Counted from the first letter of the stretch, positions 44,026-52,407 are shown. The stretch is DNA of 64,000 bases from Hyalangium ruber (GCF_034259325.1 NZ_JAXIVS010000006.1:186001-250000); one strand, 5' to 3'. Made by a program: numbers and translations. The notes: generated from the letters alone by a model not told the origin.

Positions 44026-44042
44026 TTGGCGGCAAAATTGCT
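44026..44042 (+). promoter_or_regulatory. Sigma-54 promoter of the 55-residue ORF
   Basis: TTGGCGGCAAAATTGCT matches the -24/-12 consensus: TTGGC, TTGCT, and exactly 10 nt between GG (44028-29) and GC (44040-41). Predicted start is near 44053, ~30 nt before the ATG at 44084. A short dyad GACTgaaaAGTC at 43990-44001 lies upstream and could bind an activator. Confidence 0.6.
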
Positions 44043-44083
44043 ATTGAGTGGATCACCAACTCCTAGGGGGGAGATCGCCCACG

Positions 44084-44251
44084 ATGCACGCCAAGAAGAA
44101 AGCCACTGACAGGGCCGACATCCGCACCGAGGACGCGAAGCAGCTTCCGTCTCCGCGTCCGCTCGGGCTGCAGACCCTGGGGCCCACGCGCTACGAGCAG
44201 ATCCGCCGCGCCCTGCTCGAGCTGGACCTGAAGCTCGCGTCCGAGAACTGA
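44084..44251 (+). CDS. Small protein, 55 aa, behind a sigma-54 promoter
   Basis: MHAKKKATDRADIRTEDAKQ, then LPSPRPLGLQTLGPTRYEQI and a helix RRALLELDLKLASEN. Basic, no TM or signal peptide. The ATG follows GGGGGGAG at ~10 nt. Function unknown; likely a small regulatory or stress protein (inference from promoter type only). Its mature size and promoter make it likely to be real. Confidence 0.65.
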   Translation: MHAKKKATDRADIRTEDAKQLPSPRPLGLQTLGPTRYEQIRRALLELDLKLASEN

Positions 44252-44272
44252 GCGGACACCCGCAAAGACAAA

Positions 44273-44298
44273 GGGGCCCCACGCTCTCGTGGAGCCCC
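44273..44298 (-). terminator. Terminator hairpin of the FYDLN-acid gene
   Basis: GGGGCcCCACG / CGTGGaGCCCC, 11-bp arms with one mismatch and a 4-nt loop. On the minus strand it is followed by TTTGTCTTT. It also lies between convergent genes. Confidence 0.6.
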
Positions 44299-44345
44299 TG
44301 AAGTCGGGCGGCAAGACACGGTGGGGTCGCGAGGACCCCCCAGCC

Positions 44346-44636
44346 TCAGATGTCCTCTTCCTCGTCGGCGCCCTCGATGGGCTCCTCGTCCTCGAAGGTC
44401 TCGATGTCGTCCTCCTCCTCGGAGGCCTCGGCGGGCTCCTCGGGCTCGGCGGGCTCGATGACCTTGGGCGCGGCGGCCAGGCGGCCCCGGCGTCCTTCGC
44501 TGGCGGGCTTGAGCGCTGGGCTCTCGCGCTGATCCGCACCACACTTCGGGCAGACCGGGTCCGGCTTCTTCAGGTCATAAAACTTCGTACTGCACTTGAA
44601 GCAGACGTACTTCGATCCGAGGTCCTTGGCCGGCAT
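44346..44636 (-). CDS. FYDLN-acid (TIGR02300) zinc-ribbon protein
   Basis: 96 residues: YVCFKCSTKFYDLKKPDPVC ending in a second CxxC (CPKCGAD), the conserved FYDL motif, then an acidic tail of Glu/Asp repeats (EEEDDIETFEDEEPIEGADE). The family is widespread in proteobacteria and has no known function. ATG 44636 preferred over the longer upstream start because it opens the conserved MPAKDLG. Confidence 0.85.
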   Translation of the reverse strand: MPAKDLGSKYVCFKCSTKFYDLKKPDPVCPKCGADQRESPALKPASEGRRGRLAAAPKVIEPAEPEEPAEASEEEDDIETFEDEEPIEGADEEEDI

Positions 44637-44787
44637 CTCGCCACCTTCTGGATACGAGGAAAGCAGAATCCCTGAGGCGCGGCTCAATAGTTGGCCCTTC
44701 GAAAGGAGTCAACGGGACGTTTTGCGCTTATAGAGACTGGGGTAGATTGCCCCCCTTGTTTTCCCCCAGCGCGCACCGGTCGCCCCT

Positions 44788-46587
44788 TTGAACTTTTCCT
44801 GTGACAATTGTCAGAGGCGGTACTCCATCGCGGACGAGAAGGTCCGCGGGAAGACCGTCAAGGTCCGTTGTAAGAACTGCCAGAACGTCATCTCCGTCCA
44901 GGGACCTCCCCTCGAGATGGAGGAGAGCACCCGAGTGGTGTCGCTGGCGGACGTGGAGCGCATTCGAGAGCAAGAGCGCGCCGTCGCGGCCGCCGCCAGC
45001 GCTCCAGCCGCCCGTGCCGCCCCCAGCCCCTGGGAGGAGGAGCCCACCCGCGCCGCCCCCGCCCGCCCGGCCAGCGCGCCGTGGTTCGTGATGGTGAAGA
45101 GCAAGCAGGAGGGCCCGTTGGACGAGGCCGGCCTGCGAGGGCTGATGGACAGTGGCGCCATCAACGCGCGCAGCTTCTTCTGGCAGCAGGGCATGGCCGA
45201 CTGGAAGCGCGGCTCGGACATCGCCGAGCTGGCGGCCCTGTTCGCCCCGCCGCCCGAGCCGCAGGCGCCTCCGGAGCTTCCGCCCGAGCCCGCCACCGTG
45301 GCCGTGCGTGGGCAGCAGCAGCGCTCCGCCCGCGCCCAGCCCGAGCCGGAGCAGGACTCGTCGTGGGATGATCAGCCCACCTCGGTGGGGCACATGGCCG
45401 CCGCCCCGGCGGGCCGTGAGCCGTGGGACCTGGATCCGCCCGAGTCCGCGCAGCAGCCCCGGCAGCAGCAGGCGCAGCAGCCCTGGGACATGCAGCCCGA
45501 GGAGCCGCAGCAGGACGCGGCCTGGAACGAGCCCCAGCCCGAGGAGCCGCAGCAGGACGCGGCGTGGAACGAGCCCCAGCCCGAGGAGCCGCAGCAGGAC
45601 GCGGCCTGGAACGAGCCCGAGCAGCCGGCGGCCTCTGGTAACGGCAAGGCGGGCGTTGGGGACGATCTGTTCTCGGATCTGGATCTGCCCGACCGCAGCG
45701 AGCCGGAGGAGCAGCCCGAGCCCCCGACGGCGGTCAACGCGGACGCGGATCCGCTGGCCGCCGTGGGTGGAAAGCCCGCCAAGGGCGACAAGAAGAAGCC
45801 GGTCGAGGACACGCGCCACTTCATGGTGCAGTCGGGCGTTACCCGCCGCAATCCGGTGTGGAAGATCGCCCTCTTCGTCCTGCTGCCCATCCTCCTCCTC
45901 GTGGGCGGGGCGTTCGCGCTGGACCGGGTGAACGTCATTCCGAAGATGAAGACGGTGACGCCCGAGGGCAAGACGGTGGAGAAGTCCTACTTCTCCGGCG
46001 AGGGTGTCAGCGAGCTGAGGGACCGGCTGATGGGACGCAACAAGCCCGCGCCCACGCCCGCGCCCGTGCCGCCGGGCACGGACAAGAAGCCGCAGCCGAG
46101 CGGCGGTGGCGCGCAGAAGCCCGCGCCGGGCGCTCCGGGGGAGACGGCTCCGGTGCCGGAGACGGGCAAGTCCGCCGAGGAGCTCAAGGCGCTCTACGGG
46201 GACACCGCGAAGACGGCGGTGGGCCCCGAGGTGCGTGAGGACGCCGAGGTGGCGGCCAAGGACGCTGCGGGCCAGGGCGGCCCTCCGCAGGAGGACATCG
46301 CGCGCGTGGTGGCGCAGTCGCAGGGCGCCATCCAGTCCTGCGTGGAGCAGGAGCTGCGCAAGAACCCCTCCTTCAAGGGCGGCAAGGTGACGCTGGTGGC
46401 CACCGTGGGCACCTCGGGCACCGTGAAGAGCGCGAAGCTGGACCGCAAGGACCTGGACAGCGCGCCGGTGGGCGAGTGCATCAAGAAGGGCGCCCGGAAG
46501 ATGGTCTTCCCGTCCTTCAAGGCGGAGGACGGAACGGAGGAGGTCGAGCTGCAGATCCCCCTGGTCCTCTCCTCCGGGGCGATGTAA
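44788..46587 (+). CDS. GltJ/AgmX-type zinc-ribbon, GYF, TM and TonB-like protein
   Basis: 599 residues from TTG. Zinc ribbon with Cys 5, 8, 28, 31 (FSCDNCQRRYSIADEKVRGK, VRCKNCQNVI); GYF_2 domain from W99 (WFVMVKSKQEGPLDEAGLRG, MADWKRGSD); Pro/Gln-rich region with three 14-residue repeats (EEPQQDAAWNEPQP); TM (~356-378, KIALFVLLPILLLVGGAFAL); and an AgmX/PglI-type C-terminal domain (~505-599, QSCVEQELRKNPSFKGGKVT). This is the architecture of M. xanthus GltJ (AgmX), a gliding-motility protein, but no other glt genes are adjacent, so it is probably a paralog. 12 nt precede the EutN gene. Confidence 0.85.
   Translation: MNFSCDNCQRRYSIADEKVRGKTVKVRCKNCQNVISVQGPPLEMEESTRVVSLADVERIREQERAVAAAASAPAARAAPSPWEEEPTRAAPARPASAPWFVMVKSKQEGPLDEAGLRGLMDSGAINARSFFWQQGMADWKRGSDIAELAALFAPPPEPQAPPELPPEPATVAVRGQQQRSARAQPEPEQDSSWDDQPTSVGHMAAAPAGREPWDLDPPESAQQPRQQQAQQPWDMQPEEPQQDAAWNEPQPEEPQQDAAWNEPQPEEPQQDAAWNEPEQPAASGNGKAGVGDDLFSDLDLPDRSEPEEQPEPPTAVNADADPLAAVGGKPAKGDKKKPVEDTRHFMVQSGVTRRNPVWKIALFVLLPILLLVGGAFALDRVNVIPKMKTVTPEGKTVEKSYFSGEGVSELRDRLMGRNKPAPTPAPVPPGTDKKPQPSGGGAQKPAPGAPGETAPVPETGKSAEELKALYGDTAKTAVGPEVREDAEVAAKDAAGQGGPPQEDIARVVAQSQGAIQSCVEQELRKNPSFKGGKVTLVATVGTSGTVKSAKLDRKDLDSAPVGECIKKGARKMVFPSFKAEDGTEEVELQIPLVLSSGAM
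45499..45620 (+). repeat. Three tandem 42-bp repeats inside the GltJ-like gene
   Basis: Units at 45499-45540, 45541-45582 and 45583-45620 (last incomplete) are nearly identical and encode EEPQQDAAWNEPQP. Within the cytoplasmic linker, before the TM. Confidence 0.9.
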
Positions 46588-46599
46588 CAGGCCGCGCGC

Positions 46600-46863
46600 A
46601 TGTACCTGGGACGCGTCCTCGGCACCGTGGTGTGCGAGCAGAAGTACGAGGGGCTCGAAGGCAAGCGCTTCCTGGTGGTCCAGCCGTTGGACCACCAGCT
46701 CGAGCCCATGGGCAGCCCCGAGGTGGCCGTGGACACGGTGTCCGCGGGCCCTGGCGAGCTGGTGTACCTGGTGGGCAGCCGCGAGGCGGCGCTCGCCCTG
46801 CAGCCGTCGTTCGTCCCGGTGGATGCCGCCATCGTCGGCATCGTGGACTCGGTGGACGTATGA
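46600..46863 (+). CDS. EutN/CcmL-family microcompartment vertex protein 1
   Basis: 87 residues: YLGRVLGTVVCEQKYEGLEG, FLVVQPLDHQLEPMG, VAVDTVSAGPGELVYLVGSR, and AAIVGIVDSVDV make the full EutN/CcmL fold, which forms the pentameric vertices of bacterial microcompartments. It overlaps the next gene by ATGA. No hexameric shell (BMC-H) gene is in the window. Confidence 0.88.
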   Translation: MYLGRVLGTVVCEQKYEGLEGKRFLVVQPLDHQLEPMGSPEVAVDTVSAGPGELVYLVGSREAALALQPSFVPVDAAIVGIVDSVDV

Positions 46864-47129
46864 ACCTGTGCAAGGTGCTCGGCACCGTCACCGCCACCGT
46901 CAAGCACCCGGCCTTCACGGGCCGGAAGCTCATGGTGGTGCAGCCGCTGGATGAGCGTCAGCAGCCGCTGGGCAAGAGCTTCATCGCGGTGGACCACACC
47001 TCCTCTGCCGGGCCAGGGGACGTGGTGCTGGTGATGCGCGAGGGCGGCGGGGTGCGGCAGATCCTCGGGGACAAGACGCTGCCCATCCGCTCGTTGATCG
47101 TCGGCGTGGTGGACGAGGTGGTGACGTGA
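46860..47129 (+). CDS. EutN/CcmL-family microcompartment vertex protein 2
   Basis: 89 residues: MNLCKVLGTVTATVKHPAFT, LMVVQPLDERQQPLG, IAVDHTSSAGPGDVVLVMRE and SLIVGVVDEVVT. A second, diverged copy of the vertex protein directly after the first. It overlaps the following GTG by GTGA, so three genes are coupled. Confidence 0.88.
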   Translation: MNLCKVLGTVTATVKHPAFTGRKLMVVQPLDERQQPLGKSFIAVDHTSSAGPGDVVLVMREGGGVRQILGDKTLPIRSLIVGVVDEVVT

Positions 47130-47794
47130 GCGAGGGCTTCGTGCCGCTGCCGAAGCTGCGCGCCGACGTGGTGGCCACCTCCCACCGGCTGCACGAGTAC
47201 GGCTGGGTGGCCAACCACGATGGCAACGTCTCGGTGCGCCTCAAGGGCGAGCGCTTCCTGATTACCTGCACGGCGGTGTCCAAGCGCGACATCGACGACG
47301 CCTCGCTGCTGGTGGTGGACGCGCAGGGCAAGGTGCTGGAAGGGCGGCGCAAGCCCTTCAGCGAGCTGGAATTGCACCTGGCCATCTACCGGGCGCGGCC
47401 CGAGGCCATGGTGGTGCTGCACGCGCACCCGCCCGTCGCCACCGCCTTCGGCCTGGTGGGGCAGGAGCTTTCGCCCATCGCGCTGCCGGAGATGGTGGTG
47501 TCCCTGGGAGACCGGGTGCCCACGCTGCCGCGCGCGATGCCCAAGGACCCCGAGGGCGTCAAACGCGTGGAGGCCGCCGCCGCCGAGTACGACGCCATGC
47601 TGCTGTCCGGCAATGGGGCCTTCACGCTGGGCGAGGACCTGACGCAGGCGCTGCTGCGCATGGAGCTCGTGGAGCACTACGCGAAGATCCTCATGGCCGC
47701 GCGCTCGCTGGGCACGGTGTCGCCGCTGGCGCCCGCGGACGTGCAGAAGCTGCTCGAGGCTCGCAAGAAGGCGGGCCTCGGACCCAAGCGGTAA
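47126..47794 (+). CDS. Class II aldolase/adducin-family protein
   Basis: 222 residues from GTG. Zinc ligands in MVVLHAHPPVATAF (HxH) and a third His in ELVEHYAKIL; GNVSVRLKGERFLITC and catalytic Glu in KPFSELELHLAIYR. Family enzymes split sugar-1-phosphates such as fuculose-, rhamnulose- or ribulose-phosphate. The C-terminal helix ADVQKLLEARKKAGLG could be an encapsulation helix (inference). Position after two vertex proteins suggests a microcompartment enzyme, as in the fucose/rhamnose BMC of Planctomycetes. Confidence 0.85.
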   Translation: MSEGFVPLPKLRADVVATSHRLHEYGWVANHDGNVSVRLKGERFLITCTAVSKRDIDDASLLVVDAQGKVLEGRRKPFSELELHLAIYRARPEAMVVLHAHPPVATAFGLVGQELSPIALPEMVVSLGDRVPTLPRAMPKDPEGVKRVEAAAAEYDAMLLSGNGAFTLGEDLTQALLRMELVEHYAKILMAARSLGTVSPLAPADVQKLLEARKKAGLGPKR

Positions 47795-47800
47795 TCCTCG

Positions 47801-48319
47801 CTACGTCTCGGGCTGATAGTCCCGCTGGAGGCACTCCGCGATCCGGTCCTGGAAGGTCCCGGTGATGACCTGGCCCCAGGTGCGTGCCTCGCGGAATGTG
47901 CCCCGGTCGAGGTCCACCACGAAGAGGCTCTGGACGATGCAGCGCTGGTTGTCGATGACGTCCACGCTCGAGCTCAGGCTCGCCGCGCGATGCGTGAGCC
48001 CGCGACCGCTCCACACCACCTGGAGTCCCATTCCGTAGAAGAAGGGGAAGTAGCCCAGCTCCTTGCCGAGGGGCAGCTTGAGCTGCTGCGTGAGCAGCCC
48101 CAGGTCCTTGGTGCTCGGCGGGGCGTGCAGGTGGACCACGGCGCGGTTGGTGTTCCAGGTCTTGCGCACCCAGGCGCCCAGGAGGACTCCCTCCTCGAGC
48201 GGCGTGCCGAGTTCCTTGGTGGCGAAGCCCATGGGCGCGAGCGCCTCGGCAAGCTTCTGGGCCAGCGCCTTCTCCGCGGGAGCGATGGTCGAGGGGGAGG
48301 CCGTCACACCGGCGAACAT
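47801..48319 (-). CDS. Hypothetical protein, 172 aa
   Basis: Starts MFAGVTASPSTIAPAEKALA. Alternating strand/helix pattern with TNRAVVHLHAPPSTKDLGLL and VVDLDRGTFREARTWGQVIT. No signal peptide or TM. Not recognised. Start ATG 48319 assumed. It converges with the aldolase gene and diverges from the MFS gene. Confidence 0.6.
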   Translation of the reverse strand: MFAGVTASPSTIAPAEKALAQKLAEALAPMGFATKELGTPLEEGVLLGAWVRKTWNTNRAVVHLHAPPSTKDLGLLTQQLKLPLGKELGYFPFFYGMGLQVVWSGRGLTHRAASLSSSVDVIDNQRCIVQSLFVVDLDRGTFREARTWGQVITGTFQDRIAECLQRDYQPET

Positions 48320-48373
48320 AGAGCATGCCGCTGACGCGCGAGATCGGTGGGAAGCCCCTATTGTTGACTGACT

Positions 48374-49573
48374 GTGAGCAAGGACCGTCTCCCCCAACCT
48401 GGGTCTTCCGGGAAGCTGCCGCGCACGGTGGTGGTGCTCGGGGTGGTGTCGCTGCTCACGGATGTGAGCAGTGAGATGATCTTCCCGCTGCTGCCGGCGT
48501 TCCTCGCCGCGCGACTGCCGGCTGCACCGCTGCTCCTGGGGGCCATGGAGGGGTTGGCGGATCTCGTCGCCGCGCTCCTCAAGTACCAATCCGGCGTGTG
48601 GGCCGACCGGGCGCGGCGCCTCAAGCCGTTGGTGCTGCTGGGCTACAGCGTGTCCAGCCTCGCGCGTCCGATGATGGCCTTTGTCACCGCCGCCTGGCAG
48701 CCGCTCCTCATTCGCTCTCTGGATCGGGTGGGCAAGGGCGTTCGGACCAGCCCGCGGGATGCGCTCATCGCCCATGCGGTGCCCGCGAACGCCCTCGGTC
48801 GGGCCTTTGGCTTCCACCGGGGCATGGACCATGCGGGCGCGGCCCTCGGGGCGCTGGTCGCGATGCTGCTCGTGGCCGCCGGGCTGCGCGTGGAGCAGGT
48901 CTTCCTCGTGGCCGCCGTGCCGGGGCTGCTGGGCGTGCTGGCCCTCTTCCTGGCTCCCGAGCCTTCGCGCGAGCAGGTTCCGGCACCGGCGGCGGGCCCT
49001 CGGCAGCAGGAGCCCGTGCCCCGGCGACTGGCGTACTACCTCGTCCCGGTGGGCCTCTTTGGAGTCGCCAACTCCACCGATGCCTTCATCTTGCTCAAGC
49101 TGAGCGAGGAGGGCGCCCGTCCGGAATTGCTGCCGCTCGCGTGGCTGATGCTGCATGGGGTGAAGGCGGCGGTTTCCTACCCGGCGGGCTGGCTCGCGGA
49201 TCGACTCGGCGCCGCGCGGCTGGTGATGGCGGGGTGGGGGCTCTATGCGATGAGCTACGTGGCCCTCTCGCGCGTGCATGGGGTGACGGGCACGCTCATC
49301 GTCATGGGGGTGTATGGGCTGTACCACGCGCTCTCCGAGGGGGCGGAGAAGTCGCTGCTCACCTCTCTGGTTCCGGCCTCCGCGCGGGGGCGGGCCTTCG
49401 GCCTGTACAACGGCCTCATCGGAGGCGCCTCGCTCGTGGCGGGGCTGCTCTTCGGCGCGGTGTGGACGCGGTGGGGAAGCTCCGTGGCCTTTCTCATGGC
49501 CGCAGCCCTCGCCGGGCTGAGCGTCGTCCTGCTCGGGTTCCTGTTGCCGCGGGCCCGTTCAAAACCTGTCTGA
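48374..49573 (+). CDS. MFS transporter
   Basis: 399 residues from GTG, about 12 hydrophobic helices. N-terminal signature VVSLLTDVSSEMIFPLLPAF (LTDVSSEM), TM2-TM3 loop GVWADRARRLKPLVLLG, mid-loop RVGKGVRTSPRDALIAH and GRAFGFHRGMDHAGAA. This is the drug/sugar efflux MFS branch; substrate unknown. Confidence 0.85.
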   Translation: MSKDRLPQPGSSGKLPRTVVVLGVVSLLTDVSSEMIFPLLPAFLAARLPAAPLLLGAMEGLADLVAALLKYQSGVWADRARRLKPLVLLGYSVSSLARPMMAFVTAAWQPLLIRSLDRVGKGVRTSPRDALIAHAVPANALGRAFGFHRGMDHAGAALGALVAMLLVAAGLRVEQVFLVAAVPGLLGVLALFLAPEPSREQVPAPAAGPRQQEPVPRRLAYYLVPVGLFGVANSTDAFILLKLSEEGARPELLPLAWLMLHGVKAAVSYPAGWLADRLGAARLVMAGWGLYAMSYVALSRVHGVTGTLIVMGVYGLYHALSEGAEKSLLTSLVPASARGRAFGLYNGLIGGASLVAGLLFGAVWTRWGSSVAFLMAAALAGLSVVLLGFLLPRARSKPV

Positions 49574-49590
49574 CTGTCTGACAGGTTTGT
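49561..49590. terminator. Bidirectional hairpin at the end of the MFS gene
   Basis: AAACCTGTC / GACAGGTTT, 9-bp arms with a 9-nt loop; the MFS TGA (49571-49573) lies in the loop. It separates the MFS gene from the convergent DUF3006 gene. Confidence 0.55.
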
Positions 49591-49596
49591 CCGCGG

Positions 49597-49839
49597 TCAG
49601 AGGTCGAAGTCGCCGGGAGGCGCGGCCTTCTTCTGGGTGGCCCGCCGCCGGGCCTCGCGCACCTGCTCGCGCAGCGCCTCGGTCGCCTGGGCGTCAACCT
49701 TTCCCGTTTCCAGGTCGATGACGTCTCCCTCCCGCGCCTCGGCGGGCAGCTCCGCGCGCGGCCGCGTCACCTGGCGGCCGTCCACGATGAGCACGGCCAG
49801 CTCTTCCTCGAAGCGGTCCACCGTTGCCTTGCTGCTCAT
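49597..49839 (-). CDS. DUF3006 small protein
   Basis: 80 residues: VDRFEEELAVLIVDGRQVTR and AELPAEAREGDVIDLETGK, a small beta-barrel-like fold. DUF3006 genes commonly sit beside ComEC-like MBL hydrolases, as here (10 nt after the MBL gene stop). Function unknown. Confidence 0.82.
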   Translation of the reverse strand: MSSKATVDRFEEELAVLIVDGRQVTRPRAELPAEAREGDVIDLETGKVDAQATEALREQVREARRRATQKKAAPPGDFDL

Positions 49840-49849
49840 GGGCGGCTCC

Positions 49850-51211
49850 TCAGGGGTTGCAGTCCTTGGCGGGCCTGCGATCTTTTTCCGCCGATTCCCG
49901 GGTGCTGAAGGTGAGGAGGTTCTCCGGCGAGATTTTGCGGGCATTGCGGCACTCCGGGATGTGGAAGACATCGCTGCGGCGGCTCGCCACATACCGGCCC
50001 GGAGTCGCCTTGGACGGCGTCTTGGTCGTGCGGACACCCTTGGCCGGCTTCTCCGTGGCCGTGCCCATCTCGTCGATGTCCACCACCTTGTAGCCCGACA
50101 GGTCCACATCCGCCTTCGCCTTCGCGCTCGTGGCCTTCACCGGCACCGCCTTCACCGGCTCCGGCTTCGCGGCGACGGGGGGCACCACCGGCGGCGGGGC
50201 CGGCGGCTCCTCCGCCACGGGCTCGAAGGCGTGCTGAGCGTTGGCGGGCTCTCCCGGCGCGGCGCGCTGAGTCGTGAGCACGAAGCGCTTGCCGTCGCTC
50301 ACCGCGTGCATCTCTCCATTCTGGTCCGTGCGGAAGATGCGCGCGTTGGCGGCCGCCAGTCGGTCGAGCGCGGGCTTCGCCGGCGGGCTTCCAGCCCCCA
50401 CGCTCAGGATGGCCGCCCGTGGGCGCATCCACTGGAGGAACTCCGGGCTCGTGCCGGTATCCGCCCCGTGCGCGCTCACCTTGAGCAGCGTGGCGCTCAG
50501 CTTCCCCCCTCGCGCGAGCAGCGCGGCCTCCGTCTCGGCTCGCGCATCCCCCGCGAAGAGCACCGACGTCTCCCCGTGCGTCAGTCGCAGGACGATGGAG
50601 TTCGCCTGGTGCTCCGCGCTCTTCGTGTCCGCGGCGCCCTGCACCGTGAGCAGCGGCGTGGTGGGCACTCGCGGCCAGAGCACCGTCAGCTCCGCGCCTC
50701 CTCCCAGCGGCAGGCGCAGCGACTCCTCCGGCTGGGAGGGGTTGAGCGCCGGCGAGAAGATCTCCACGCCCCCCGAGCCCAGCGACGTGAGCAGCGCGTC
50801 GTAGTCCGAGGACGTGCCCGGAAGCTGCGGCTCGAGCAGCCGCTTCGGATCCGTCACCTTCTGGATCGCCTCCAGCGCGCCATAGTGGTCCGCGGCGGGG
50901 TGGGTGAGGACGACCAGGTCCAGCCGGCTCGCGAGCAACTCCGGTAGCCGGTTGGTCAGGTGCGAGGCCGCCGAGGCGGGACCCGTGTCGATGAGGACGG
51001 TGCGGCCCTCGGGCGAGACGATGAGCGCCGAGTCCCCCTGGCCCACGTCGAAGAAATAGACGTGCAGCTTGCCGTCTGGAGGGCCCGCCAGGAAGCGCGT
51101 CGCCGCAGCCGGGCTGGGGCGGGGGGGCGCGGAAGGAGACTTCGGAGGCGGCTCCTTGCACGCGGTGGCCAGCAGCAGCAGGCCGAGGAGGGGCAGCAGT
51201 CGCGCGTTCAT
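49850..51211 (-). CDS. ComEC-like MBL-fold lipoprotein with impaired metal site (copy 1)
   Basis: 453 residues; lipobox-like ATAC after the signal helix. MBL core begins [15 protein letters not shown]. The metal motif HxHxDH reads HPAADH (A106 replaces the second His), and the downstream HHG reads AHG (KVSAHGADTG), so metal binding and catalysis are doubtful. A long Pro/Ala/Lys linker precedes an Ada-like C-terminal module (YVASRRSDVFHIPECRNARK ... KDCNP) with only one Cys at each end. It overlaps the second copy by ATGA. Confidence 0.82.
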   Translation of the reverse strand: MNARLLPLLGLLLLATACKEPPPKSPSAPPRPSPAAATRFLAGPPDGKLHVYFFDVGQGDSALIVSPEGRTVLIDTGPASAASHLTNRLPELLASRLDLVVLTHPAADHYGALEAIQKVTDPKRLLEPQLPGTSSDYDALLTSLGSGGVEIFSPALNPSQPEESLRLPLGGGAELTVLWPRVPTTPLLTVQGAADTKSAEHQANSIVLRLTHGETSVLFAGDARAETEAALLARGGKLSATLLKVSAHGADTGTSPEFLQWMRPRAAILSVGAGSPPAKPALDRLAAANARIFRTDQNGEMHAVSDGKRFVLTTQRAAPGEPANAQHAFEPVAEEPPAPPPVVPPVAAKPEPVKAVPVKATSAKAKADVDLSGYKVVDIDEMGTATEKPAKGVRTTKTPSKATPGRYVASRRSDVFHIPECRNARKISPENLLTFSTRESAEKDRRPAKDCNP

Positions 51212-52407
51212 GGGTGGCAGTCCTCGGCGGCACGGCGCTCACGGGCGGCGTCGGAGCGGCTCGTGTACACCTTGCGCTCCTTCGTCTTCGCGCGCTTCAG
51301 GGTGGAGCAGTCCTCCCGGTGGAAGACCTCGCTGCCCTTGAGGCTCACGAAGCGCAGGGCGCTCGGGGATGGGGAAGGTGTGGCGGGAGTCGGGGCCGGA
51401 GCCTTCCACGCCACTGGAACCGCCTCACGCCCAGTGGCAGCTGGGGCCGGGGGGGCGCTCGGCACGTTGACCACCGGCTTCACCTCGCCGGTAATCACCA
51501 GGGGCGGGGTGCCGCCCCGCGCGGCCTGCAGGGTGACGGTGCTCCCGTTGCTCACGGCCTGGATCTCGCCGTTCTGGTCCGTGCGGAAGACGCGCGCCTG
51601 CACCGCTCCGAGTCGCTCCAGCGCCTCCTGCGTGGGGTGGCCATAGTCGTTGCCAGCTCCGCAGGAGATGACCGCCGCCTTGGGCCGCACCGCCGCCAGG
51701 AAGGGCTCCGTCGAGGAGTGCTTGCCGCCGTGGTGCGCCACCTTCAGCACCGTGGCGCTGTAGTCGGCCTTCTGGCGCAGCAGCGCCGCCTCGGTGTCCG
51801 GCTCCGCGTCTCCCGTGAAGAGGAACGAGGTCTTCCCGTACGACAGCTTCGCCACGATGGAGTTCGAGTTCGGATCCGAGCGCGTGTTCTTCAGGAACGG
51901 CTCTTTCGGGTGGCGCGGCCAGTAGATGGTCAGCACCACGCCCTCGCCCAGGCCGATGGTGAGGAAGCTCTCCGGCGCCTGCGGGTTGGGCTGCGGCGTC
52001 ATCACCTGGCCCACCTCGTCGCCCACGAAGTCCAGCAGGTCGCGGTAGGCGGCGCTCGGGTGGTCGAAGCCCGGGTCCATGAACCGCTTCGCCCCCACCG
52101 CCCGGATGGCGTCCTTCATGCTCCCCAGGTGGTCCAGGTGAGGGTGGGTGAGGATGACCAGGTCCAGCGGCGCGTGGACCAGCTGGCTCAGCCGGCTCGC
52201 CAGCCGCTCTCCGGCCTCTGGAGGGCCTCCGTCGATGAGGACCGTCTTGCCCGTGGGCGAGACGACGAGCGCCGCATCTCCCTGGCCCACATCGAAGAAA
52301 TACACCGTGAGCGGCTTGGGAGCCGGGGCGGGGGAGGGCTGCGCCAGGCCCACCGAGGCCGTCAGGAGGACGAGGAGGAGGCTGAGCCACCGCGAAAAGG
52401 ACGTCAC
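51208..52407 (-). CDS. ComEC-like MBL-fold secreted hydrolase with Ada-like tail (copy 2)
   Basis: 399 residues; signal peptide to ASVGLAQ. MBL core [15 protein letters not shown], intact metal motif [10 protein letters not shown] (H88, H90, D92, H93), [20 protein letters not shown] intact, and [10 protein letters not shown] near the end. After a Pro linker comes [20 protein letters not shown] ... AEDCHP, the Ada-like tail. Resembles the C-terminal hydrolase half of ComEC, which degrades DNA during uptake; secreted nuclease or nucleotide hydrolase is likely (inference). Confidence 0.85.
   Translation of the reverse strand: MTSFSRWLSLLLVLLTASVGLAQPSPAPAPKPLTVYFFDVGQGDAALVVSPTGKTVLIDGGPPEAGERLASRLSQLVHAPLDLVILTHPHLDHLGSMKDAIRAVGAKRFMDPGFDHPSAAYRDLLDFVGDEVGQVMTPQPNPQAPESFLTIGLGEGVVLTIYWPRHPKEPFLKNTRSDPNSNSIVAKLSYGKTSFLFTGDAEPDTEAALLRQKADYSATVLKVAHHGGKHSSTEPFLAAVRPKAAVISCGAGNDYGHPTQEALERLGAVQARVFRTDQNGEIQAVSNGSTVTLQAARGGTPPLVITGEVKPVVNVPSAPPAPAATGREAVPVAWKAPAPTPATPSPSPSALRFVSLKGSEVFHREDCSTLKRAKTKERKVYTSRSDAARERRAAEDCHP

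Noticed and set aside
45499-45620. Three 42-bp repeats considered as a mobile or CRISPR-like element
   Set aside because: Repeats are in frame, adjacent and without spacers; they encode protein repeats.
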